From positions 62,001 through 126,000 of the forward strand of contig NZ_PSZE01000009.1 in assembly GCF_002933465.1 (NCBI RefSeq): a DNA stretch of 64,000 nucleotides, read 5' to 3'. This stretch comes from Nocardia nova. GTDB taxonomy: Bacteria > Actinomycetota > Actinomycetes > Mycobacteriales > Mycobacteriaceae. Position 1 is the stretch's first letter. Every line of letters begins with the position of its first letter. The notes below the pieces were generated by a model that saw nothing but the letters and a program-made list of their open reading frames with translations, had not been told where the DNA came from and ran no database searches. The position numbers and the translations under genes are program-made. Shown in pieces: positions 51,082-59,277 of this stretch.

Positions 51082-52293
51082 GTGAGTCGACCACCCTACG
51101 GGCACGGCCCGAATCCGCCCGGCGGACGGCCGGTTCCACCCTACGGACCGGGCGGCCGGCCGCGCCCGGGGCCGCCGCCGGGGTACGGCCACACCGCACA
51201 GCCCGGATATCCGCCACCTCCCGGCTATCCGCCCCAACCGGGTTACGCACCGCCCACCGGGCCTCCGCCGTACCCTGCCGCTCCGGCTTATGGCGGACGC
51301 CCCGGATATGGTGCGGGACAAGGTTATCGACCGTCCGCGCCGCCCGGACATCGCCCACCCGTGCCGCCGCCACGGCCGTACGGTCCGGCCGGTCCGCGCT
51401 CCGCTCCGCCGCGCAAGCGAGGCGGCGGGGGCTTCGGCGCGGTCGTCGTCGTGGTGTTGCTGATCGTCACTTCGGGCCTCATCCGCTTCGCCGTGCGGAC
51501 CGGATTCGACGCGGCCTCGCACACGGGTGAACACGGCAACTACAGCTACAGCCCGCCGCCCGGAAAGGATTCCGCGGGCGTCCCCGAGACCGGCGCCAAT
51601 CCACTCCTGGCCGACCCCGGTTCACCGCTGAATCCGGCGCGCTGCCCGTACACCCCGTGGAGCACGCAGGTCGACGCCGCGCGCGCATTCTTCGAAAGTG
51701 CCGCAGCCTGTCTGGCCGACGCCTGGAAGCCGGTGCTGGAGCGGGCGAAGTTGAGTTTCACCCCGCCGAAACTCGTTGTCACCGCGACCACTTCGGGCAT
51801 CACCACGCCGTGCAGTGGCTCGAGCAGCAATTTCGCGGCCTTCTACTGCGGTGCGGATCAGACCATCTACATGCCGATCAGTCAGCTGCAGACGGATATG
51901 TTCCACGATCACTGGGAGATCTACCTCTCGGTTTTCGCCCACGAGTACGGTCACCACATCCAGGCGTTGTCCGGGATCCTCGGCGCCGCCAACAAACAAC
52001 GCCGCCAGACCGGCCTCTACAGCGACGAGGGGCTCGATCTCTCGCGGCGAATCGAATTGCAGGCCAACTGTTTCGACGGCATGTACTTCGCGTCCTCGGC
52101 CGGCGGGAAGTCGCTGACGCCGGTGCAGGCGCAGTCCGCGCGCAAGGATGCCTACGGCCGAGGTGACAGCGCCGGCGATATGCGCAGCCACGGCACCGCG
52201 GAACACGCCGGCGACTGGTGGAGTACCGGATTCGACAAGAACGCGACCGCGCCGTGCAACACCTTCATCGCGCCGTCCGGACAGGTGAGCTGA
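51082..52293 (+). CDS. Pro-rich membrane-anchored zinc metallopeptidase (copy 1)
   Basis: A 403-residue protein. The first ~115 residues are Pro/Gly/Tyr-rich (GYPPPPGYPPQPGYAPP repeats) and cytoplasmic, then one transmembrane helix (VVVVVLLIVTSGLI, about 120-135) and an exported domain of the neutral zinc metallopeptidase family (YpfJ-like, PF04228 type). The active site is VFAHEYGHHIQ at about 289-299; AFYCGADQTIYMP precedes it and RRIELQANCFDGM supplies the third ligand Glu. GTG 51082 has GGGAG upstream. The copy 2 gene follows 6 bp later. Confidence 0.85.
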   Translation: MSRPPYGHGPNPPGGRPVPPYGPGGRPRPGPPPGYGHTAQPGYPPPPGYPPQPGYAPPTGPPPYPAAPAYGGRPGYGAGQGYRPSAPPGHRPPVPPPRPYGPAGPRSAPPRKRGGGGFGAVVVVVLLIVTSGLIRFAVRTGFDAASHTGEHGNYSYSPPPGKDSAGVPETGANPLLADPGSPLNPARCPYTPWSTQVDAARAFFESAAACLADAWKPVLERAKLSFTPPKLVVTATTSGITTPCSGSSSNFAAFYCGADQTIYMPISQLQTDMFHDHWEIYLSVFAHEYGHHIQALSGILGAANKQRRQTGLYSDEGLDLSRRIELQANCFDGMYFASSAGGKSLTPVQAQSARKDAYGRGDSAGDMRSHGTAEHAGDWWSTGFDKNATAPCNTFIAPSGQVS

Positions 52294-52299
52294 TCCGCC

Positions 52300-53529
52300 A
52301 TGCCGCGACCGCCGAGATACCCACCGCCGCACGGTGTTCCGCCGCACGGGCGCCCGCCGTACGGCCCGCCGCCCGGGTACGGCCCGCCGCGGGGCTATCC
52401 GCGGCCACCGTACGGTGCGCCGCTGCCGCCGCCGGGTGCGTATCCGGTCGGTCCGTACGGCGGTCCGCCGTTGCCGCCGCCCGGCTATTACGGCCGTCCG
52501 TATCCGCCGCCGAGGTCCGGTGGCGGCGCGGTCGGTGCGGTCTTCGCCGTGCTGTTCGTCTTCGTGGTGGTCGGCGGCTTGGTCTCGTTCGCGACCATGG
52601 GAGGTCGTGACAATTCCTCGGCGTCGTCGTATTCGACGTCGGCGCCAAGTTTTACGTATACGTCGCCGACGTGGGCCACGAGCACGAGCGACCCGTCCAC
52701 CTCGAGTTCCGAGGTCACCACCTACTCCACCTCGGCGCGCTCCACCACCACCCGGGCCGCGACGCGAACCACGCGCGCCGCGCCGACATCGACGAAACCG
52801 GCCGGACCGCAACCGGTTGCCGCCACCGCGAGCAATCCGCTGTTCGTCGATCACGACTCCGGTCTGATCAACATCGAATGTGGTTATCCGCGTTGGGGTT
52901 CGAGTGTCGCGGCGGCCACCGCCTTCTTCAACGCGGAGAAGGACTGCCTGGACCGGATGTGGCAGCCTGTTGTGCAGGGGGCGAACCTGCCGTTCTCGAG
53001 TCCGACGGTCAGCGTGCCCGCGCGCGGTGTGGACGCCGTCTCGCCCTGCACCAGTTCGGGCGGCAACTACGCGGCGTTCTACTGCTCGATCAACAATACG
53101 ATCTATATGCCGCTCGATCACCTGCAGGTCGATCAGTTCGGTGACCAGGCCGAAATCTACGCCTCGGTGTTCGCACACGAATACGGACATCATGTGCAAG
53201 GGATCTCCGGCATCTCCGACAAGGAGAACAAGGATCGCTACGACGCGGGGGCGCGGTCCGCGGCCGGATTGGAGTTGTCGCGTCGCCTGGAGCTGGAAGC
53301 GCAGTGCTTCGGCGGAATGTGGGTGGGCTCATCGCAATTCGTCGGCTCGCTCACCACGGATCAGGTCGGAAGGATTCGCCGGACCAACTATCGTCGCGGC
53401 GACCAAGCGGGCGATATGCGTGATCACGGTACGCCCGACCACTACGGGGCGTGGTACGACCAGGGGCACGACAACAACCGCACCTGGATGTGCAACACCT
53501 GGAACTCGCCGTCGGATTCGGTGTCGTGA
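52300..53529 (+). CDS. Pro-rich membrane-anchored zinc metallopeptidase (copy 2)
   Basis: Paralogue of 409 residues with the same plan: Pro/Tyr-rich N-terminal ~75 residues, a transmembrane helix (VFAVLFVFVVVGGLVSF, about 83-98), then a Ser/Thr-rich linker of ~75 residues not present in copy 1. The exported domain has SVFAHEYGHHVQGISG (about 288-303), AFYCSINNTIYMP and SRRLELEAQCFGGM. The duplicated genes with kept catalytic residues suggest two active enzymes, perhaps with different targets in the envelope. Confidence 0.85.
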   Translation: MPRPPRYPPPHGVPPHGRPPYGPPPGYGPPRGYPRPPYGAPLPPPGAYPVGPYGGPPLPPPGYYGRPYPPPRSGGGAVGAVFAVLFVFVVVGGLVSFATMGGRDNSSASSYSTSAPSFTYTSPTWATSTSDPSTSSSEVTTYSTSARSTTTRAATRTTRAAPTSTKPAGPQPVAATASNPLFVDHDSGLINIECGYPRWGSSVAAATAFFNAEKDCLDRMWQPVVQGANLPFSSPTVSVPARGVDAVSPCTSSGGNYAAFYCSINNTIYMPLDHLQVDQFGDQAEIYASVFAHEYGHHVQGISGISDKENKDRYDAGARSAAGLELSRRLELEAQCFGGMWVGSSQFVGSLTTDQVGRIRRTNYRRGDQAGDMRDHGTPDHYGAWYDQGHDNNRTWMCNTWNSPSDSVS

Positions 53530-53561
53530 CCGGCGGCCGAATCCCGTCGATGTGAGGGGCC

Positions 53562-54248
53562 CTACCGCTCCTCCCGCAACTGTGCCAACCATCGAGCACC
53601 CTCGTCGGGGTCCGGCGTTTCCCCGCCGATGACGTCCAGTACCGCATGTCCGAGGCAGGCCGCCGCCATGACCCGGTCGGCGACGGCTTCGGCATCACCC
53701 CACGGCAGGTGAGGTTTGGCGATGAGCAGTGACGCGATGCCGTGGGCAGCGGCCCAGAGTTCGAGCACCAGCGGCATCGGGTCGCCGGGTGCGATCACGC
53801 CGGAGTCCATCGCCTCCCGCACCGTCTGCGAAAAACGTTGGAACGCACCACTACTCAGCACCATGTCCACCGCGGAGGGACCTTCGCCGGGTGAGGCGGC
53901 GGTGGCGACTCGGTATTGACCGGGGTGCTGCAAGGCGAAGCGCACGTAGGCCAGGCCCTGCTGACGCATCCGGGACATGGGCGAGACGGTGGGGTCGCTC
54001 GCGGCGCCGACGGCGGCGTCGAGATCCTCGAAGACCTCGGCCACCGCGGCATCGATGAGGTCGTCCTTGTCGGCGAAATGGCGGTAGATCGATGGTGCGG
54101 TGACGCCCACCAGCTTGCCGACCTCGCGAATCGACACCGAATCCGCATTACCGGTGCGTGCCAGCAACTCTTGTGTCGCGGCGAGGATTTCGGCGCGCAG
54201 CTCGGTGCCGGAACCGCGGGCGGAACGAGGACGGCTCGAACGTGTCAC
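53562..54248 (-). CDS. TetR/AcrR regulator of the MMPL transporter
   Basis: A 228-residue TetR-type regulator. HTH at about 20-60 (LRAEILAATQELLARTGNAD, VSIREVGKLVGVTAPSIYRH) and a C-terminal ligand domain with LPWGDAEAVADRVMAAACLG. Start GTG 54248 overlaps the stop of the MMPL gene (4 nt), so the two are one operon. It probably binds the long palindrome at 56532-56562 upstream of the MMPL gene and regulates its own synthesis. Confidence 0.88.
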   Translation of the reverse strand: MTRSSRPRSARGSGTELRAEILAATQELLARTGNADSVSIREVGKLVGVTAPSIYRHFADKDDLIDAAVAEVFEDLDAAVGAASDPTVSPMSRMRQQGLAYVRFALQHPGQYRVATAASPGEGPSAVDMVLSSGAFQRFSQTVREAMDSGVIAPGDPMPLVLELWAAAHGIASLLIAKPHLPWGDAEAVADRVMAAACLGHAVLDVIGGETPDPDEGARWLAQLREER

Positions 54249-56506
54249 GGGCGCCCCGCCGGTTCCGGTTCCGCGGCGCGCTCCGGCGTCGCGGGCGTGG
54301 GATGTTCGGTGAGACCGAACCGCTCGTGCCAGCGTGCCAAGGGGCGCGGAGCCCACCAGTTTCCGCGGCCCATCAGCCGCATCAGCGCCGGAACCAGCAG
54401 CATGCGGATGACGGTGGCGTCGGCCAGCACGGTGATCGTGAGACCGAGTCCGAACATCTGCATGAACGACACCTTCGCGGAGATCATGGCGCCCAGCACG
54501 ATCGCCATCAGCAGGGCGGCCGCGGTGATGATGCGACCGGTCCGGGCGACACCGACGGCCACCGAACGGTCGTTGTCGGCGGCGGTGCGGTCGGAGGCCA
54601 GCCAGGCCTCGCGGATGCGGGAGAGCAGGAACACCTCGTAGTCCATCGACATCCCGAAGGCCAGGCAGAACATCAGGATCGGCATCGTGGGCACCAGGAA
54701 GCCGGTGGGCGTGAAGCCGAGCAGTCCGGAGAAATGCCCCTCCTGGAAGATCCACACCATCATGCCGAACATCGCGGTCAGCGACAGCGCGTTGATCACC
54801 ACGGCTTTCAGCGGGAGCACCACGCTGCCGGTGAACAGGAACAGGACCACGAAGGTCGCCAGTGCGATCAGCGCGATCGCCAGCGGCAGCCGTTGTCCCA
54901 GTGCGTGCAGGGAGTCCACGTTCATCGCCGCCGCACCGCCGAACAGCGCCGGCGAGGGCGCGGGCACATCGCGCAACGCCTGCAGCTGATCCTTGGCCTG
55001 TTGCGAGTAGGGATCGAATGTCGATGTGACGGTGAGATATTGCCCCGAGTCGCCGGCCATCCCCGGCGCGGCGCCGCCCATCCGGGCGCCGGACACGTAG
55101 ACGCCGCTGCTCGACAGCACCGCGTTCACGCCGTCGACCTTCGACAGCGCCGTGGCGTAGCCGCTGATCGCCTGGGGTTCACTCGGCGCACCCGGCAGCA
55201 CGATCGTCGTCCCCGTTCCGGAGTTCACGGCGGGGAATTCCGCCCGCAACTCGTCGCCGACCGCGCGGCTGGTCGAGCCGGCGGGCAGCACCCGGTCGTC
55301 GGGATAGCCGAACTTCACCCCGAGGAACGGCGCGCCGGCCGCGAGCAGCACCGCGATGATCGCGATGGAGACCGGCACCGCCCGCCGCATCACCCAGGTG
55401 ACCGTGCGATACCAGCCGGATTCCTGCTCCGGTCGCGGTGCGGGCTCGGGGCGGCCGAACAGTTTCCGGATCGCCACCCGCAGATTCCAGGAATTGATCC
55501 GGTCCCCGAGCAAGACCAGCGCCGCGGGCAGAATCACGATCGAGGCGATCGCGGCGGCCGCGACCACCGCGACCCCGGCATAGGCGAACGACTTCAGGAA
55601 GTACACGTCGAAGACGCTGAGCACCGCCAGCGCGAGCGCGACCGTCAGCGCGGAGAACAACACCGTGCGTCCCGCGGTCTGCACGGCGCGCACCGCCGCG
55701 GCCTCGTGGCTCGACCCCGCGGCCAATTCCTCGCGGTATCGGCTGACGATGAACAGGCTGTAGTCGATCGCCAGGGCCAGTCCCAGCGCGGTGGTCATAT
55801 TCAGCGCGTAGATCGATACATCGGTGAAGAGGGTGAAGCTGCGCAGGATCGCGAGCGTGCACAGAATCGCGAAGATCCCGACCGCCAGCGGCAGCGAGGC
55901 CGCGATCACACTGCCGAACACCAGGATCAGCACGATCGCGGTGAGCGGGACCGCGATGCCCTCGGCCATCGCCAGATCCTTGGTGACCTGGCTGTTGACA
56001 TCGTGGTAGACAGCGGCGATTCCGCCCGCCTGCACCGTGATACCCGGCGTGGAATCGGGCAGGGTGCTCGCGATCTCACCGGCGGTGCGCTGGGCCTTGT
56101 CGTCGCCCCCGGTGAGATAGGCCATGACCAACGCGCTCTTACCGTCGGTGCTACGCAGTGCGGCGGCCAGCTGCGGCGGACTGGTCCAATACGAGCGGAC
56201 GCCGACGGTGTCGGAGCGACTGCCGAGCCGGGTGGCGATGTCGGCGCCGACCGAGCGGGCCGCGGCCGACTCCACGCCCTCGTCGGCGTGTACCAGCAGC
56301 ACCAGATTGGGCTGGGCGCCGTTGAACTCGTCGGCCACCAATTGTGCCGCGCGGGTGGATTCGGCCTTGTCGGAGGTGAAACCGCCGGCTTGCAGGTGGG
56401 CGGTGACCGTGGCGCCGAAGCCGCCGCAGATCAGCGCCAGGGCGAGAGCAGCGAAGAGCACCCGTTTCGGGTACCGGGTGGCGAGCCGTGCGATGCGGGT
56501 CAGCAT
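54245..56506 (-). CDS. MMPL family RND transporter
   Basis: RND-superfamily transporter of 753 residues with twelve predicted helices in two six-helix halves, each with a large extracytoplasmic loop. The first helix is PKRVLFAALALALICGGFGA. The conserved TM4 stretch LALAIDYSLFIVSRYREEL (about 243-261) and the second-half FGMSMDYEVFLLSRIREAWL (about 617-636) have the Asp-Tyr pair that takes protons. MmpL proteins in Mycobacteriales export lipids, siderophores or drugs; here only a TetR gene accompanies it, so an efflux role is likely. It is shorter than MmpL3-type members. Confidence 0.92.
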   Translation of the reverse strand: MLTRIARLATRYPKRVLFAALALALICGGFGATVTAHLQAGGFTSDKAESTRAAQLVADEFNGAQPNLVLLVHADEGVESAAARSVGADIATRLGSRSDTVGVRSYWTSPPQLAAALRSTDGKSALVMAYLTGGDDKAQRTAGEIASTLPDSTPGITVQAGGIAAVYHDVNSQVTKDLAMAEGIAVPLTAIVLILVFGSVIAASLPLAVGIFAILCTLAILRSFTLFTDVSIYALNMTTALGLALAIDYSLFIVSRYREELAAGSSHEAAAVRAVQTAGRTVLFSALTVALALAVLSVFDVYFLKSFAYAGVAVVAAAAIASIVILPAALVLLGDRINSWNLRVAIRKLFGRPEPAPRPEQESGWYRTVTWVMRRAVPVSIAIIAVLLAAGAPFLGVKFGYPDDRVLPAGSTSRAVGDELRAEFPAVNSGTGTTIVLPGAPSEPQAISGYATALSKVDGVNAVLSSSGVYVSGARMGGAAPGMAGDSGQYLTVTSTFDPYSQQAKDQLQALRDVPAPSPALFGGAAAMNVDSLHALGQRLPLAIALIALATFVVLFLFTGSVVLPLKAVVINALSLTAMFGMMVWIFQEGHFSGLLGFTPTGFLVPTMPILMFCLAFGMSMDYEVFLLSRIREAWLASDRTAADNDRSVAVGVARTGRIITAAALLMAIVLGAMISAKVSFMQMFGLGLTITVLADATVIRMLLVPALMRLMGRGNWWAPRPLARWHERFGLTEHPTPATPERAAEPEPAGRP

Positions 56507-56531
56507 AGGTGCTCCTCGGGCGGCCGGCGTT

Positions 56532-56562
56532 GGGTAACGGCGTTAGCGTAACGCCGTTACCC
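56532..56562. promoter_or_regulatory. Palindromic operator upstream of MMPL gene
   Basis: Perfect dyad: GGGTAACGGCGTTA (56532-56545) and its reverse complement (56549-56562) separated by GCG, 26 bp upstream of the MMPL start. The length and symmetry match TetR-type operators; the TetR gene of the same operon is the obvious binder. It probably overlaps the promoter. Confidence 0.8.
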
Positions 56563-56594
56563 TAGCCGGGCGCAAGCGGAAAGCCGGATCGGCG

Positions 56595-57905
56595 TCAGCG
56601 ACCCCCGTCACCGGCGGGTCGCTCATCGCCGCCGTGCGGATGATGACCGAACAACCCGCGCGGCGCGTGGCCGTGGACGCCCTCGACATAGGCGGTCTCG
56701 GCATGCAGGGCGAAGTCGATGCCGCCGATCTCGTCCTCCTTACTGACCCGGAAGCCCATCACGCGATCGATCACCTTGCCGATCAGATAGGACACACCGA
56801 AGGACCACAGCGCGACCACCACGACGCCGACCGCCTGTTTTCCGAGCTGGGCGAGTCCGCCGCCGTAGAACAATCCGCGCGAGCCGCCGGTCATCACCCG
56901 GTTCGCCAGCAGGCCGATCAGCAGAGTGCCGACCACGCCGCCGGTGAAGTGCACGCCGACCACATCGAGCGAATCGTCGTAGCCCGCCTTGAATTTCCAG
57001 CCCACTGCGAACGAGCAGACCACACCGGCCGCCACGCCCACGATCACCGCGCCGAGGGCGTTGACCGAACCGCACGAGGGCGTGATCGCGACCAGACCGG
57101 CCACGGCGCCGGAGGCCGCGCCGAAGGTGGTCGGGCGGCCGTCGCGGATCTGCTCCACGATCAACCAGCCGAGCATGCCCAGACAGCCCGCGACCAAGGT
57201 GTTCAGGAAGACGGCGGCGGCCAATCCGTCGGCCTTGAACGCGGATCCGGCGTTGAAGCCGAACCAGCCGAACCACAACAGCCCGGCGCCCAGCAACACG
57301 AACGGCAGATTGTGCGGGCGCATCGCGTCCACCTTGAACCCGATCCGGGGCCCCAATACCAACGCCAAGGCGAGAGCCGAAGCGCCGGAAGCGATTTCGA
57401 CCACCAGACCACCGGCGAAATCGAGTACGCCGAAGGAGGCCAGCCAGCCGTTCGGACCCCATACCCAGTGCGCGATCGGAGCGAACACCACCAGCGCCCA
57501 CACCGGTACGAACACCATCCACGCGGAGAATTTGGCGCGATCGGCGATGGCGCCGCTGACGAGCGCGACGGTGAGGATCGCGAAGGTCAGCTCGAAGGTG
57601 GCGTACAGCAGTTCCGGAACGCCGCTGCGTACGGTGCCCGGGGTGATGCCGGTCATCGCGAAATGTTCCAGTCCGCCGATCAATCCACCGCCGGCGTCGT
57701 CACCGAAGGCCAGGGTGTAGCCGAACAGCAGCCACACTACGGTCACCAGCGGGATGGAGATGAAGCTCATCATCAGCATGTTCAGCACGCCAGTCGTGCG
57801 CACCATGCCGCCGTAGAAGATCGCCAGGCCGGGAGTCATGAGCAGGACCAGGGCGGTGCTGGTCAACAGCCACGCCGTGGCGGCGGGGTCGATGGTCGGG
57901 GGCAC
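56595..57905 (-). CDS. amt: Ammonium transporter AmtB
   Basis: Integral membrane ammonium channel of 436 residues with eleven helices. Visible are ALVLLMTPGLAIFYGGMVRT near the N-terminus, FAPIAHWVWGPNGWL (about 145-160), DFAGGLVVEIASGASALALA (the D-F-A-G with the Asp of the ammonium site, about 164-183), and DVVGVHFTGGVVGTLLIG with the second pore His. The C-terminal tail is long and His-rich (GHAPRGLFGHHPHGGDE). GTG 57905 is preferred, because AAGGAG lies 6 nt before it and inside the ORF of the GTG at 57923. No glnK or glnD gene is adjacent. Confidence 0.9.
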   Translation of the reverse strand: MPPTIDPAATAWLLTSTALVLLMTPGLAIFYGGMVRTTGVLNMLMMSFISIPLVTVVWLLFGYTLAFGDDAGGGLIGGLEHFAMTGITPGTVRSGVPELLYATFELTFAILTVALVSGAIADRAKFSAWMVFVPVWALVVFAPIAHWVWGPNGWLASFGVLDFAGGLVVEIASGASALALALVLGPRIGFKVDAMRPHNLPFVLLGAGLLWFGWFGFNAGSAFKADGLAAAVFLNTLVAGCLGMLGWLIVEQIRDGRPTTFGAASGAVAGLVAITPSCGSVNALGAVIVGVAAGVVCSFAVGWKFKAGYDDSLDVVGVHFTGGVVGTLLIGLLANRVMTGGSRGLFYGGGLAQLGKQAVGVVVVALWSFGVSYLIGKVIDRVMGFRVSKEDEIGGIDFALHAETAYVEGVHGHAPRGLFGHHPHGGDERPAGDGGR

Positions 57906-57998
57906 GGACAACTCCTTTTCCACACGCGTTCGCGTGGCAAGAAACTACCGAACCCCCTGTGTTCGGCCGACGAGCGAGTCTGGTACTTCCGTTCGGAT

Positions 57999-58841
57999 TC
58001 AATTCCCGCGTTTGCGGGCCTGCCGGGCCAGCGCGCGCCGGCCGCGGTCCCCGGGGACCGGCAGATCGTCCTCGAGCGCGAGCCATTGCGCGGTCACGAG
58101 CCACTGCTGCTGAGCGCGGGCGTCGGCGGTGTCGTTGAACACCCGGCAGCCGCGGTCGTCGCGCAGCTCGTGCGCGAGAGCCGACCAGCGCGGCGGGCGG
58201 CCGTGTGTGGTGCGGTAGGTGTCCAGGAACTCGGCCACCAGTGTGCCGATGGTGTTGATCGGACGCAGTGACACGCGGTTGCCGTATTTCGCCGAGTGGA
58301 AGCGCCGGGCCGCGCACAGCGAACGTGGCGTGGCGTCGAAGGCGATCCACCCCGCGCGCTGCGCCCGTTCGATGAGCCACAAATGTTTGACCGCATTCGG
58401 GGCGATCTCTCCGACGCGTTCGCGGATCAGCGTCATCACCGGTTCGGCGGCGAGAATATCGCGGCGGGTCGGGCCCGTCGCGTGGGTGTGCCAATAGTTC
58501 TGAGTCAGCTCGGCGAGCGTGCGGCCGAATTCGTCGATACTGCGCTGCGCGCGCCGGCCCAGTCGTTCGATGCGTGTGGCCTCGGCGCGTATCCGATTCT
58601 GCGCGATCAGGGTGTGAATGGCCGGCAGGGTCGGAACCTGGCCGCGGCTCAGCAATTCCAGAATGGCGCCCGCGGTGGCCGGATCGGCCGCGGCCGAAAC
58701 CGGAAGGGAATCGCGGTTGCGAGAGAACTCGCGGGGGCTGATGGCGCGGCTGAGCAGATCGATGGCGACCCGGTCGCCGGCGAAATCGGTATGTGAGAGC
58801 CAGGCGGCGGCGATGTCGTCACACGACGGCACGGTCGTCAT
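57999..58841 (-). CDS. Hypothetical protein
   Basis: A 280-residue soluble protein I do not recognise. It is largely alpha-helical and Arg/Ala-rich with a C-terminal basic tail (GRRALARQARKRG). Features are DIAAAWLSHTDFAGDRVAID at the N-terminus, LGRRAQRSIDEFGRTLAEL in the middle, and LVAEFLDTYRTTHGRPPRWS near the end, which has a winged-helix-like feel. No signal peptide. It precedes AmtB by 93 bp on the same strand. Confidence 0.6.
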   Translation of the reverse strand: MTTVPSCDDIAAAWLSHTDFAGDRVAIDLLSRAISPREFSRNRDSLPVSAAADPATAGAILELLSRGQVPTLPAIHTLIAQNRIRAEATRIERLGRRAQRSIDEFGRTLAELTQNYWHTHATGPTRRDILAAEPVMTLIRERVGEIAPNAVKHLWLIERAQRAGWIAFDATPRSLCAARRFHSAKYGNRVSLRPINTIGTLVAEFLDTYRTTHGRPPRWSALAHELRDDRGCRVFNDTADARAQQQWLVTAQWLALEDDLPVPGDRGRRALARQARKRGN

Positions 58842-59277
58842 TACCTGTCATTACCTCCGAAACGGGCCGGATGTTGTTGTGCCCCGGTCGGGATGAGGGA
58901 CCGACCGGGGACACCAACCTGATGAAGGTTTGGCTACCGAAGTTGCCGAAATCTAACGGTAGTCAGCGAAGCGGATCGGGCGCGAATCGGGTGACGGAAT
59001 CGTTACGTCCATAATTTCGGACGCAAACGGGGCGCGTGTCCGAAAGTTTTCGTTACTCGACGGCCCGCGGGCGAAATCGGCACAACATTCACACCGTTTC
59101 CAATTGCCGGGCGCGAACCGATAGTCGACCAGGTCGGTTGTCTGCGGTGAGATCGGACGAAAAGAATGGTTGTGATGTATATCATAGTTTATTTATGCCA
59201 TCGGACGGTTCGGCGTACGGGGTGGATATCGGGTGCGCGAATGGTTCCCTGTCGGTGTCCGCCGGTACCCTCGGGCC
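58842..59277. other. Non-coding interval upstream of dnaX
   Basis: About 435 bases with no confident gene between the divergent hypothetical gene and dnaX. It has a perfect 10-bp hairpin (58882-58891 with 58901-58910) and, at 59165-59200, an AT-rich stretch (ATGTATATCATAGTTTATTT) likely to hold the dnaX promoter. Confidence 0.5.
58882..58910. terminator. Hairpin in the hypothetical gene/dnaX interval
   Basis: CCCCGGTCGG at 58882-58891 with its complement at 58901-58910, 9-nt loop. No T tract; a structural or regulatory role is equally possible. Confidence 0.35.

Noticed and set aside
56595..57923. AmtB start at GTG 57923
   Set aside because: The ribosome-binding site AAGGAG lies within the first codons of that version and at correct distance from GTG 57905.
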